DNA from: Rhodothermia bacterium
Lineage (GTDB): Bacteria > Bacteroidota > Rhodothermia > Balneolales > Natronogracilivirgulaceae
Assembly: GCA_007122185.1 (NCBI GenBank)
Contig: SKUI01000207.1
Span: 1 to 5,744, forward strand
Direction of reading: 5' to 3'
Length of the DNA stretch: 5,744 nt
The translations under genes were made by a program, and so were the position numbers. Positions 1 to 5,744 of this stretch are shown here, in pieces (position 1 is the first letter of the stretch; every line of letters begins with the position of its first letter). The notes under the pieces were generated by a model, which did not search any database, was not told where the DNA came from, and worked only from the letters and a program-made list of their open reading frames with translations.

Positions 1-1290
1 AACCTGGGCGACGGCAGCATAGCCAGCGTAACGGAAACCACCGAGTATAACATCCGCAGCTGCCAGGCCATACAATCCTCCCCGGGTACGTTCAATTTTT
101 TGAATGCCCAGAACCTTGGCCTGCCTATACCCGCTCCGGTAAAAGTGATGATGGGGGATGTGAACGGAAACGGAATGCAGGATCTGATCTACAATCATGT
201 GAGCGCCAATTCAAACCAGACAGTGGTTGCCTTCTCAAACGGGGATGGCACCTTCACCATGAGCACACCTACATCCCACAGCGCCACACCTCCCTACAGC
301 TGGAGCCAATATGAGGTGAGAACAGGCGATTTTAACAACAACGGGATGGTTGATTTGGTCTGGAACCGGGTGGATGGCACAAATACAAGCTTCATCGCAT
401 TATCAAACGGCGACGGTACCTTTGAAGAGATGCCGCTAACACAAGCCGGTGCCTCCGGCTGGGATGCCAGGTACCGGTTCGAAGTCGGCAATGTAACCGG
501 TCAAAATGGAGACGATCTGATTTGGAACCGTCATTTCGATATCAACCGCACGTATCTGGGCCTCTCCAACGGAGATGGAACCTTCGGAGACGAAAACGTC
601 ATAAGTGCGATACCTGGTACCGATAATAACGATCACGGTACTTCCGATGGCTGGAGTACAGCCCGCCACCGTTTCGCTGTTACAGATATCAATGGAAACG
701 GCCGGGATGATCTCATCTGGTACAGGTATAAACAAAATGTCCATCACGTTTGGGTAGTGAAATCGTCAGGGACTGAGCCCGGAAGTATGTTCGGGCCGCT
801 TGACAGATTCACCCGTGGCACACAAGGCTGGGCTGATTATGAAATCCATTTAGGAAATATAGATGGTAATGCCGGTGTTGATCTGGCCTGGGTTGTAACT
901 ACAAGGAATGGTCCACCAACTGTACATCTGGATCTGTCAACCGGCGGTAGTCCTCCTTTAGAGAGTGGTCCTCCTGGTCAAAGTTATATTAATGCTGACA
1001 TTGCAGAAGACTATCAAGTCCGATTGCTGGATGTAAATGGGGATGGTCGCAAAGATATTCTTCTAAACCGGATGGGAACTGTCAACAGAAGTTATATTGG
1101 CCTTGGAAACTCTAATGCAGTATTTGATTTCTCTCGCGTCAGCCAGGACCATCCGGCGAATGATCAATGGGGCCAGTTTGAGATTCTGACAGGCGACATC
1201 AACGGTGATTCTCGCGAGGATGTGGTGTACGTAAACGCCGATGCCACTAACACCGTCTATGTCGGAATAGCAAGAAGCAGTGCGCAGTAG
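1..1290 (+). CDS. FG-GAP/VCBS-repeat secreted protein, 3' part (start outside window)
   Basis: The frame is open from base 1 to a TAG at 1288-1290 (429 codons), so the gene begins left of the window; the TTG at 100 is not a convincing start. The sequence is built from seven repeats of about 55-65 residues. Each has an acidic core of the type GDVNGNGMQDLIYNHV, starting near bases 157, 328, 490, 685, 856, 1030 and 1195. Between some cores lies a second signature, SNGDGTF, at window residues 79-85, 135-141 and 189-195. The D/N-x-N/D-x-N/D-G-x-x-D spacing is the calcium-binding loop known from FG-GAP/VCBS beta-propeller blades, so seven blades could close one propeller. Such proteins are usually secreted or on the cell surface and act in adhesion, binding or as part of larger enzymes. 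The protein stops directly after the last repeat, with no visible sorting domain or membrane anchor. Exact function is unknown; the family call is strong. Confidence 0.88.
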   Translation, partial: NLGDGSIASVTETTEYNIRSCQAIQSSPGTFNFLNAQNLGLPIPAPVKVMMGDVNGNGMQDLIYNHVSANSNQTVVAFSNGDGTFTMSTPTSHSATPPYSWSQYEVRTGDFNNNGMVDLVWNRVDGTNTSFIALSNGDGTFEEMPLTQAGASGWDARYRFEVGNVTGQNGDDLIWNRHFDINRTYLGLSNGDGTFGDENVISAIPGTDNNDHGTSDGWSTARHRFAVTDINGNGRDDLIWYRYKQNVHHVWVVKSSGTEPGSMFGPLDRFTRGTQGWADYEIHLGNIDGNAGVDLAWVVTTRNGPPTVHLDLSTGGSPPLESGPPGQSYINADIAEDYQVRLLDVNGDGRKDILLNRMGTVNRSYIGLGNSNAVFDFSRVSQDHPANDQWGQFEILTGDINGDSREDVVYVNADATNTVYVGIARSSAQ

Positions 1291-1385
1291 ATATGCATAG
1301 TGCACAGTAATTGTAAATAGTGCACGACTGACGGACAGCCGATCGATATTCAATTGATATCGATATGCAACAGGTCAAGACAGAA

Positions 1386-1428
1386 AGGTACTTCTGGTGA
1401 TGGCAACATCGCCGGAAGCACCTTTTCT
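1386..1428 (+). terminator. Long hairpin with GCAA loop and T-rich tail, likely terminator
   Basis: Arms at 1386-1402 and 1407-1423 pair over 17 positions in the plus-strand transcript, with one A-C mismatch and two G-U pairs. They enclose the loop GCAA, a GNRA-type tetraloop, and are followed by TTTCTATT. The wobble pairs exist only in the plus-strand RNA, so it mainly ends the FG-GAP repeat gene. A-rich bases before the left arm give a short T-rich tail on the other strand too, so it may also stop the convergent receptor transcript. Confidence 0.7.
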
Positions 1429-1459
1429 ATTAAATATCCGCGGAAACCCGCTGGATCTT

Positions 1460-3826
1460 TCAGAACTCAATTTTATAACTGATGCCCGGCACGATCACCA
1501 CGCTCTCGTCCAGCGTGACGCTCCCGGTTTTATAGTTGTAGTTGTATCCCTCGGGCATTGATTGGGCAAGCAGGTTTTTTATCTGCACAGCCCATACGCT
1601 TGAATACCTTGCACGGTTGAACCGGTAAGTCATGGTGAAGTCCAGATAAAGTGATGAGGACAGCTGGTTTTCAAACGCCCGGGTTTCATCAAAGAAAACC
1701 AACTCCCTTTCCGTGGACTTTTCCGTCAAAATCGGGCTGACACGTTCCCCGCCCGTAAAATTGAACCGCGTGTTCACACCCAGGACCCGGCGGTTGTCCC
1801 GCAGGGAAAACTCCCTGCCAACAAGGGCATTGGCAGAAAAACCCTTGTTGTAGCGCGTATTGCGCCAGATTCCGTCATCTGCCTTGTAACGAGAGGAGAA
1901 CACCGATCCCGTGACCAGGAAATAGTACCCCCGGTGCAGGAACCGCTCAACGGTCAGGTCAATACCCATATTCCTGCCAATACTGTTGTTCTCAAGTGCG
2001 TCACTGAAGGCCCAGTCCTGCTTGTAGTTGATCATTGACCAGGAGCTGTCGGCTATGCCCGGAACGTCATAGAGAAACTGGACATAGGGCTCAACTTTCA
2101 GTCGCAGGTTGTTGTTCAGCTGCCAGTCGTAGGCCAGCACAAAATGGTGGGCTTTGGCAAAACCGAGATCCTTGTTGGGCCTTGTTGTCCTCCCGTTTTC
2201 TTCGAGCCTGACCAGGTATATTTTCAGCTCTTCCATCTGGCTGTGCTTCCCGTATCCGAAACTGATGGCGTGGTTCTCGTGGAAATCCCAGCTCAAGGCC
2301 GCCCTCGGGTCGACGGACCAGGCATTGTTAAGGGCAAAATAACTGCTGTTCACACCGGCATTCAGCACAACGTTTTGTGCCAGTCTGTAGCGCGCCTGCG
2401 TGTAAAACTCATAGGCATAACTGGACCCCTGTTCGTCCACGATATTCCGGAACGTGGCCGGATCACTGTCGATGGTGCTGTTGATATCCAGGTTGTATTG
2501 CAGCCTTTTGAGGGTGAAGCCGGTTTTGGTCGTGAGTCCCGGGCTGAACGTATGGCTGAGGAAGGACCCCAGGCTCAGTTTCCCGGAATTGTCATCTGCA
2601 ACCAGGTCCGGATGTGGAATCAGGGCATCGTTCTGGCGTTTGGTGTCCATGCTGTTCCTCATGCCCGAGGCGGCAAGGGTGGTGTTGACGTATGTGCGAC
2701 GGCCGGTCATCAACCTGTGGGTGAGGCCGACGGCCCCCATCTGGACATTCCACTCAAATGTTACTCTGTCCCAGTCATTTTCCCACCGATCCGGATTGTC
2801 TTCCAGTGGCTGCCGGAACTTGTCGATCCCCCCGATCCCCCAGACGGAAAAGGTACCCGCGTTCCGGGTTGGCAGATTGAACTTGAAGGAAAGGTCCTGA
2901 TATCTGAACGCCTGATCCGTGGGGATGACATTGAAATCGGTGAGCAGGCCCAGTGTTGAATAGCGGTAGTTGAAAAGATAGGACGCATTCGAACCTGCGG
3001 CGAGCGGGCCCTCCGAGGCAAAATCAAATCCCAGGGTGCCTGCCTGGAACGTGTGCTCATATCTGCCGCTGTTTCCACTTCGGAGGTTCATGTCAAATAC
3101 CCCTGCCAGGGCATTGCCATACTCGGCCGGAAAGGCACTGGTGTGAAAATCGGAATTGTCCAGCATCTGGCTGCTGAACAGGGTGACCATACCGCCGCCG
3201 GCCACATTTCCGCCGGCCATGTGGTGAGGGGCCGGAATTTCCACCCCTTCAATACGCCAGGAAACGCCCTTTGGACTGTTCCCCCTTACGATAATGGCAT
3301 TATCCTGCACATTTCCAACAGCGACACCCGCAAATGCCGAAACCAGTCTGGCCGGATCATCAAGTCCGCCGGCATACCGCCGGGTCTCCTCCACACTGAA
3401 CGAGCGGGAACTCACCGTGGCCATGGCATTCAGGGGTTTGGCTTTGAGGATTTCCGGCGTGACGATCACTTCATCCATTTCTGAAATGGATTGCCGGAGA
3501 CCGATATTCAGCACGACCTCCCTGCCCGATGTAACCAGCACTTCGGGGAGGATGACCGGTTCGTAACCGATATAATTCACCTGAATGGAGTGGCGGCCAA
3601 GCGGAGCCCTTCGCAAAGTGAAGTTTCCATCGATATCCGTTGATGCGCCGATTAATGGATGGGTGTCCAGAATCACAACAGAGGCACCGATGAGGGTTTC
3701 CCTTGTCTGTATATCGAAAACATTGCCCTTTATGGTCTGCGTAATGGTTTGTCCAAACACACCCGGAACCAGGAAAAGCAGGAGAACTGCTGCAACGAAA
3801 GCGGAAAGAATGTAATTATTATTCAT
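1460..3826 (-). CDS. TonB-dependent outer-membrane receptor with carboxypeptidase-regulatory-like N-terminal domain
   Basis: This is a 788-residue outer-membrane active transporter. Residues 1-25 form a signal peptide with a hydrophobic core (AAVLLLFLV) and probable cleavage before Gln26. Residues 31-112 match the CarboxypepD_reg-like beta-sandwich typical of Bacteroidota receptors (IKGNVFDIQT, GASV, TDIDGNFTLRRAPLG). DEVIVTP at 118-124 is in the position of the TonB-interacting segment. The plug runs from about 125 to 252 and includes IIVRGNSPKGVSWRIEGVEI, DNSDFHTSAFPAEYGNALAG and FDMNLRSGN. From memory these match a Bacteroidota subfamily distinct from the approximately 1000-residue SusC proteins. 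The rest (about 253-788) has alternating strand-like segments and ends in a terminal Phe (SYKIEF), as expected for a BAM-assembled barrel. The ATG start is supported by the signal peptide; no Shine-Dalgarno is visible. It follows the small membrane gene by 32 bp and probably shares its transcript. The substrate is not predictable, as no SusD or enzyme gene is nearby. Confidence 0.95.
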   Translation of the reverse strand: MNNNYILSAFVAAVLLLFLVPGVFGQTITQTIKGNVFDIQTRETLIGASVVILDTHPLIGASTDIDGNFTLRRAPLGRHSIQVNYIGYEPVILPEVLVTSGREVVLNIGLRQSISEMDEVIVTPEILKAKPLNAMATVSSRSFSVEETRRYAGGLDDPARLVSAFAGVAVGNVQDNAIIVRGNSPKGVSWRIEGVEIPAPHHMAGGNVAGGGMVTLFSSQMLDNSDFHTSAFPAEYGNALAGVFDMNLRSGNSGRYEHTFQAGTLGFDFASEGPLAAGSNASYLFNYRYSTLGLLTDFNVIPTDQAFRYQDLSFKFNLPTRNAGTFSVWGIGGIDKFRQPLEDNPDRWENDWDRVTFEWNVQMGAVGLTHRLMTGRRTYVNTTLAASGMRNSMDTKRQNDALIPHPDLVADDNSGKLSLGSFLSHTFSPGLTTKTGFTLKRLQYNLDINSTIDSDPATFRNIVDEQGSSYAYEFYTQARYRLAQNVVLNAGVNSSYFALNNAWSVDPRAALSWDFHENHAISFGYGKHSQMEELKIYLVRLEENGRTTRPNKDLGFAKAHHFVLAYDWQLNNNLRLKVEPYVQFLYDVPGIADSSWSMINYKQDWAFSDALENNSIGRNMGIDLTVERFLHRGYYFLVTGSVFSSRYKADDGIWRNTRYNKGFSANALVGREFSLRDNRRVLGVNTRFNFTGGERVSPILTEKSTERELVFFDETRAFENQLSSSLYLDFTMTYRFNRARYSSVWAVQIKNLLAQSMPEGYNYNYKTGSVTLDESVVIVPGISYKIEF

Positions 3827-3858
3827 GATAGGTAATGATTTGCGTTTGATTGATGGAA

Positions 3859-3981
3859 TCAGTCCAGCCAGTTGCTGATGTTAATCCAAAGCACAATGAT
3901 CATGATCGCGATGCTGATCATGCAAAGAATTCCGAACAGTATGAACTGTGCAATTCTTTTTGCTTTGTTGGAGTGCTTCAA
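3859..3981 (-). CDS. Putative small single-pass membrane protein, possibly frameshifted at its 5' end
   Basis: From a TTG at 3981 this frame gives 40 residues: a basic start (KHSNKAKR), a strong hydrophobic helix at about residues 12-33 (FILFGILCMISIAIMIIVLW) and a short tail ending NISNWLD. It lies 32 bp upstream of the receptor on the same strand, which suggests co-transcription. The TTG is a poor start with no ribosome site. In the neighbouring frame an ATG at 4018 begins a hydrophilic peptide (MASSNHQPDKQTIEALQQSK) that reads into the end of the helix frame at a run of five A. Removing one A would join them into a 52-residue protein with a polar N-terminus and a membrane helix. Either the gene is broken, the sequence has a one-base error, or the short TTG form is real. 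I do not recognise a family and assign no function; a link to the receptor is inferred only from position. Confidence 0.5.
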   Translation of the reverse strand: MKHSNKAKRIAQFILFGILCMISIAIMIIVLWINISNWLD

Positions 3982-4047
3982 TGGTTTGTTTATCTGGTTG
4001 GTGATTACTGGAAGCCATACTGGCTGCAGAAGCAGTGTTGACTGGTG

Positions 4048-4075
4048 CAAAGATGGGGATTCGGGAACTGGCAAT
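4048..4075 (-). promoter_or_regulatory. Possible Bacteroidota-type promoter for the small membrane gene and receptor
   Basis: On the minus strand, ATTG at 4075-4072 is followed after 16 bases by CATCTTTG at 4055-4048. The second element is seven of eight to the known Bacteroidota -7 consensus TAnnTTTG; the first partly fits the -33 TTTG. Transcription would begin about 20 bases before the ATG at 4018. The spacing is slightly short and the first position of the -7 element deviates, so this is a weak prediction by eye. Confidence 0.22.
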
Positions 4076-4128
4076 CGTCCGGACTTACAGGCCTGGACGC
4101 CATACCAGGTCCAGCCGTGCAGGATTGG

Positions 4129-4162
4129 ACGTTGTACAGATGTGCACGTTGTACAGATGTGC
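4129..4162. repeat. Perfect 17-bp tandem duplication, candidate regulator operator
   Basis: The unit ACGTTGTACAGATGTGC occurs twice without a gap (4129-4145 and 4146-4162) with no mismatch. AraC-family proteins are known to bind direct repeats of about 17 bp, and this one lies between a gene for such a regulator and the genes it could control, about 110 bases upstream of the ATG at 4018. Binding by the neighbouring regulator is inferred, not shown. Confidence 0.75.
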
Positions 4163-4223
4163 AAATGATTGTTTTCAAAAAATAAGCACAAACAGAGGAC
4201 AGGCAGCACATCTTACAGGAAAA

Positions 4224-5366
4224 TCAAACAACACGTTCCTCCGATTCTGTCATAAACCGGGAGGGCGTTTTTCCGGTAACTTTCTTGAACACCTGATTAA
4301 AGGATGATTTGGAGTTGAATCCGGAATCCAGTGCGATAGCCAGAATACTGTAATTGCTGTTTAACGGATCAAGGGCTCTCTTTTTGAACTCTTCTATGCG
4401 ATAAGCGTTCACAAAATCAAAGAAATTCTTCTTTTCGTACTGGTTGATGACCTGTGAAAGGTGGTTGGGCGAAAGATCGAGCTCATCCGCCAGCATGCTC
4501 AGGGTCAGTTTTGGCTCAAGATAGGGTTTGCCGGTTTTCAACAGTTCCAGAAGTTCCTTGTGGATGCGGTCTGCATCTTCGGCTTTCAGCCCGGACCGGT
4601 TGTACTCACTCGCAGGCCTCGGCTCCACGATCCGGTGTTCAATGTCAGGGTGGTCCGAGAATATGTTCCGGTGCCTGATGCCGGAATATCCCAGGTACAG
4701 GATGAAGGTGATGAGCAGCACAAAGAAGATGAGGTCGGTATTAAACCCGAAGTCCAGACCAAGTCCATTATCCAGCAGGATGACCACCGTTACAATAATG
4801 AAAGTCAATCCCAGGCCCCAAATGAAGGTTCTGAGCCAGTTCAGATCGATCGATTCCCGGTAGGCAAAATTCTGTTCGGTCAGGTTCCGGTACTTTCCAA
4901 GCAGCCTGTAGGACAACGTCGTATAGCTTATTCCCGAGATGATAAATGCCACCAGTGAAAATTGAATGAAGACGGCGTAATCGTCCACGAGTCCCCGGTT
5001 TACCATCAGCTTCTGTTCTGCTGAATAAAAGAACAGGAACGGGATCATGTAGATGTAGAAGAGTGACGCAGGTGCAAAATGCAGGTAGTTCTGCCAGTTG
5101 AAACGCTGGTCGCTGCGGATGGAGAACAGAACATAGAGGTACAAAAAGGGTCCGTGCAGTAGCGGGAACGGATGGTGCAAACCGGACAAGTGGGGATATA
5201 CTTCCCAATACCCCAGATAATGAAGATAATAGCTGAACAAGTGCAGCCCGAAAACAAACATCCAGACGGCCAGGATCTTGTCTGGAGTGGACGCCTCCCT
5301 TTTGCTCATCAGCAAAAACTGAAGAAAAAAACAGAGGAAAATTCCGATAATGAATACGGTGTTCAA
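4224..5366 (-). CDS. AraC-family transcriptional regulator with N-terminal seven-helix membrane domain
   Basis: From the TTG at 5366 the product has 380 residues. Seven hydrophobic segments lie at about 2-20, 31-51, 66-84, 94-114, 128-152, 177-199 and 210-228. After a polar linker (about 230-282) comes an AraC-type DNA-binding domain at 283-372. Its first helix-turn-helix is around LTLSMLADELDLSPNHLSQV, and the second lies at 339-371 with the signature GFNSKSSFNQVFKKVTGKTP followed by SRF. This 7TM-AraC arrangement is common in Bacteroidota and places the DNA-binding domain in the cytoplasm at the inner membrane, suggesting direct sensing of a membrane or periplasmic cue. The frame stays open to a TTG at 5468, but the extra 34 residues come partly from 13-bp repeat DNA and precede the first helix without family character. 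The TTG at 5366 has GGAAAG six bases ahead and starts right at helix 1. It lies upstream of the small membrane gene and receptor on the same strand and probably regulates them. The signal is unknown. Confidence 0.92.
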   Translation of the reverse strand: MNTVFIIGIFLCFFLQFLLMSKREASTPDKILAVWMFVFGLHLFSYYLHYLGYWEVYPHLSGLHHPFPLLHGPFLYLYVLFSIRSDQRFNWQNYLHFAPASLFYIYMIPFLFFYSAEQKLMVNRGLVDDYAVFIQFSLVAFIISGISYTTLSYRLLGKYRNLTEQNFAYRESIDLNWLRTFIWGLGLTFIIVTVVILLDNGLGLDFGFNTDLIFFVLLITFILYLGYSGIRHRNIFSDHPDIEHRIVEPRPASEYNRSGLKAEDADRIHKELLELLKTGKPYLEPKLTLSMLADELDLSPNHLSQVINQYEKKNFFDFVNAYRIEEFKKRALDPLNSNYSILAIALDSGFNSKSSFNQVFKKVTGKTPSRFMTESEERVV

Positions 5367-5372
5367 CGTAGG

Positions 5373-5378
5373 CTTTCC
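5373..5378 (-). promoter_or_regulatory. Ribosome-binding site supporting the TTG start at 5366
   Basis: GGAAAG on the minus strand sits six bases before TTG at 5366-5364. It is the clearest purine-rich site near any candidate start of the regulator, and it decides the start in favour of 5366 rather than the TTG at 5468. Confidence 0.45.
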
Positions 5379-5431
5379 AGGATTTGGATTGTCATGGAAT
5401 AATCGCAGGTTTTTCAAACCCTTGATCCGGG

Positions 5432-5496
5432 GAGATGATCCAAACAGATGGTCAAGGCAGATGGTCAAGGCAGATGATCAAGGCAGATGTTCCGGG
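5432..5496. repeat. Tandem array of 13-bp repeats upstream of the regulator gene
   Basis: On the plus strand CAGATGGTCAAGG occurs at 5445-5457 and 5458-5470, and CAGATGATCAAGG at 5471-5483. More diverged units in the same register flank them at 5484-5496 and 5432-5444. The 13-bp period is not a multiple of three, which argues for non-coding DNA. The array is 65-130 bases upstream of the chosen regulator start, so it overlaps its promoter or leader. It may be a cluster of protein-binding sites or simply a slippage-born microrepeat. Confidence 0.75.
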
Positions 5497-5577
5497 ATGA
5501 AGTTAGTTGATTCGAATTTGTTTTCCTACTGATGCCGATGCAATGGAGTGCCGGATGTCCGGGGGTGCGATGAGCCG

Positions 5578-5724
5578 AATAGGGAATGTAATCGGCCCAT
5601 TGGCATCACAAAAACGTCCAAAGCCACCGCCACAAGAGATATGCGGTATCTGATGGAAATCGGTGTGTTCAGACGATCAGGGAAGGCGGGTGGACGCAGC
5701 ACGCATTATCAGGTCGATCTCTGA
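5578..5724 (+). pseudogene. C-terminal winged-helix remnant of a Fic-family protein
   Basis: The frame ending in TGA at 5722-5724 reads NRECNRPIGITKTSKATATR, then DMRYLMEIGVFRRSGKAGG and RSTHYQVDL. From memory this closely resembles the C-terminal DNA-binding winged helix of Fic proteins with an N-terminal DUF4172-type domain (ITK.SKATATRDL.YL..IG....GGGRST.Y.L.L). Fic proteins transfer AMP or a similar group to target proteins through an HPFxxGNGR motif. Neither that motif nor the rest of the roughly 350-residue protein is here: the frame has a stop at 5530-5532, and the bases before 5578 show no Fic-like sequence. Only a GTG at 5548 or an internal ATG at 5641 could start a short product. 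It is best read as a 3' fragment left by deletion or rearrangement. A functional small winged-helix protein is less likely. Confidence 0.62.
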
Positions 5725-5744
5725 AGCAAAAAAAAGCCGCAAAA

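Larger units (their letters stand above)
3982..4223. other. Non-coding gap between regulator and receptor locus
   Basis: No convincing gene is present here. Open frames across it lack start signals and family-like composition. It contains the 17-bp tandem repeat at 4129-4162, a possible promoter at 4048-4075 and a short bulged hairpin at 4092-4116 without a T-run. No terminator is seen after the regulator gene, so read-through into the downstream genes is possible. Confidence 0.6.

Noticed and set aside
1342..1364. Inverted repeat ATCGATAT / ATATCGAT with a 7-base spacer
   Set aside because: A perfect 8-bp palindrome, but AT-rich with no T-run. It might be a protein site, but there is nothing to tie it to a function, and the better terminator lies just downstream.
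2144..2959. Long plus-strand open frame (271 residues) inside the receptor gene
   Set aside because: It lies wholly antisense to a clearly coding receptor, has no domain-like features and is explained by codon bias on the other strand.
1460..3826. SusC-type polysaccharide utilisation locus
   Set aside because: The receptor is shorter than SusC proteins, its plug motifs belong to another subfamily, and there is no SusD-like lipoprotein or glycan-degrading enzyme in the window.
4092..4116. Short hairpin built on CTGGAC / GTCCAG as a regulator terminator
   Set aside because: The stem is only six perfect pairs or eight with a bulge, and no T-tract follows on either strand.
3859..4209. Full-length 116-residue minus-strand open frame between regulator and receptor
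   Set aside because: Only the last 40 residues, with the membrane helix, look protein-like. The first two thirds cover the tandem repeat and read as low-plausibility Cys/His/Pro-rich sequence.
5367..5468. Longer regulator start at the TTG at 5468
   Set aside because: The extra 34 residues are partly translated 13-bp repeat, have no family resemblance, and the TTG at 5366 has a better ribosome site directly before the first membrane helix.

Overview
The window most likely comes from a member of the Bacteroidota/Balneolota/Rhodothermota group. The evidence is an outer-membrane TonB-dependent receptor with an N-terminal carboxypeptidase-regulatory-like domain, an AraC-type regulator fused to seven membrane helices, secreted FG-GAP/VCBS repeats, and starts that mostly lack a strong Shine-Dalgarno sequence. 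By eye the base composition is moderate. I cannot name a genus.

Layout, left to right. Bases 1-1290 (+) are the 3' part of a gene for a secreted FG-GAP/VCBS repeat protein; its start lies off the left edge. Bases 1291-1459 separate convergent genes and hold a long hairpin that is a good candidate terminator. Bases 1460-3826 (-) encode a complete 788-residue TonB-dependent receptor. Immediately upstream of it (3859-3981, -, possibly reaching 4018 in another frame) is a very small single-pass membrane protein gene that looks frameshifted. Bases 3982-4223 are non-coding and carry a perfect 17-bp tandem duplication. Bases 4224-5366 (-) encode the 7TM-AraC regulator. Upstream of it is an array of 13-bp repeats (about 5432-5496). 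Finally, 5578-5724 (+) encodes only the C-terminal winged-helix end of a Fic-family protein, with no body upstream, so it is read as a gene remnant.

The three minus-strand genes lie in the order regulator, small membrane protein, receptor. A reasonable inference is a locus in which the membrane-embedded regulator senses a ligand or envelope state and controls the small protein plus receptor through the repeats between them. There is no SusD-like gene, no sigma/anti-sigma pair and no degradative enzyme in the window, so the receptor's substrate cannot be deduced. The observations most worth following up are the two promoter-region repeat arrays, the frameshifted small membrane protein and the Fic remnant. 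I do not see a clear-cut new defence or mobile system.
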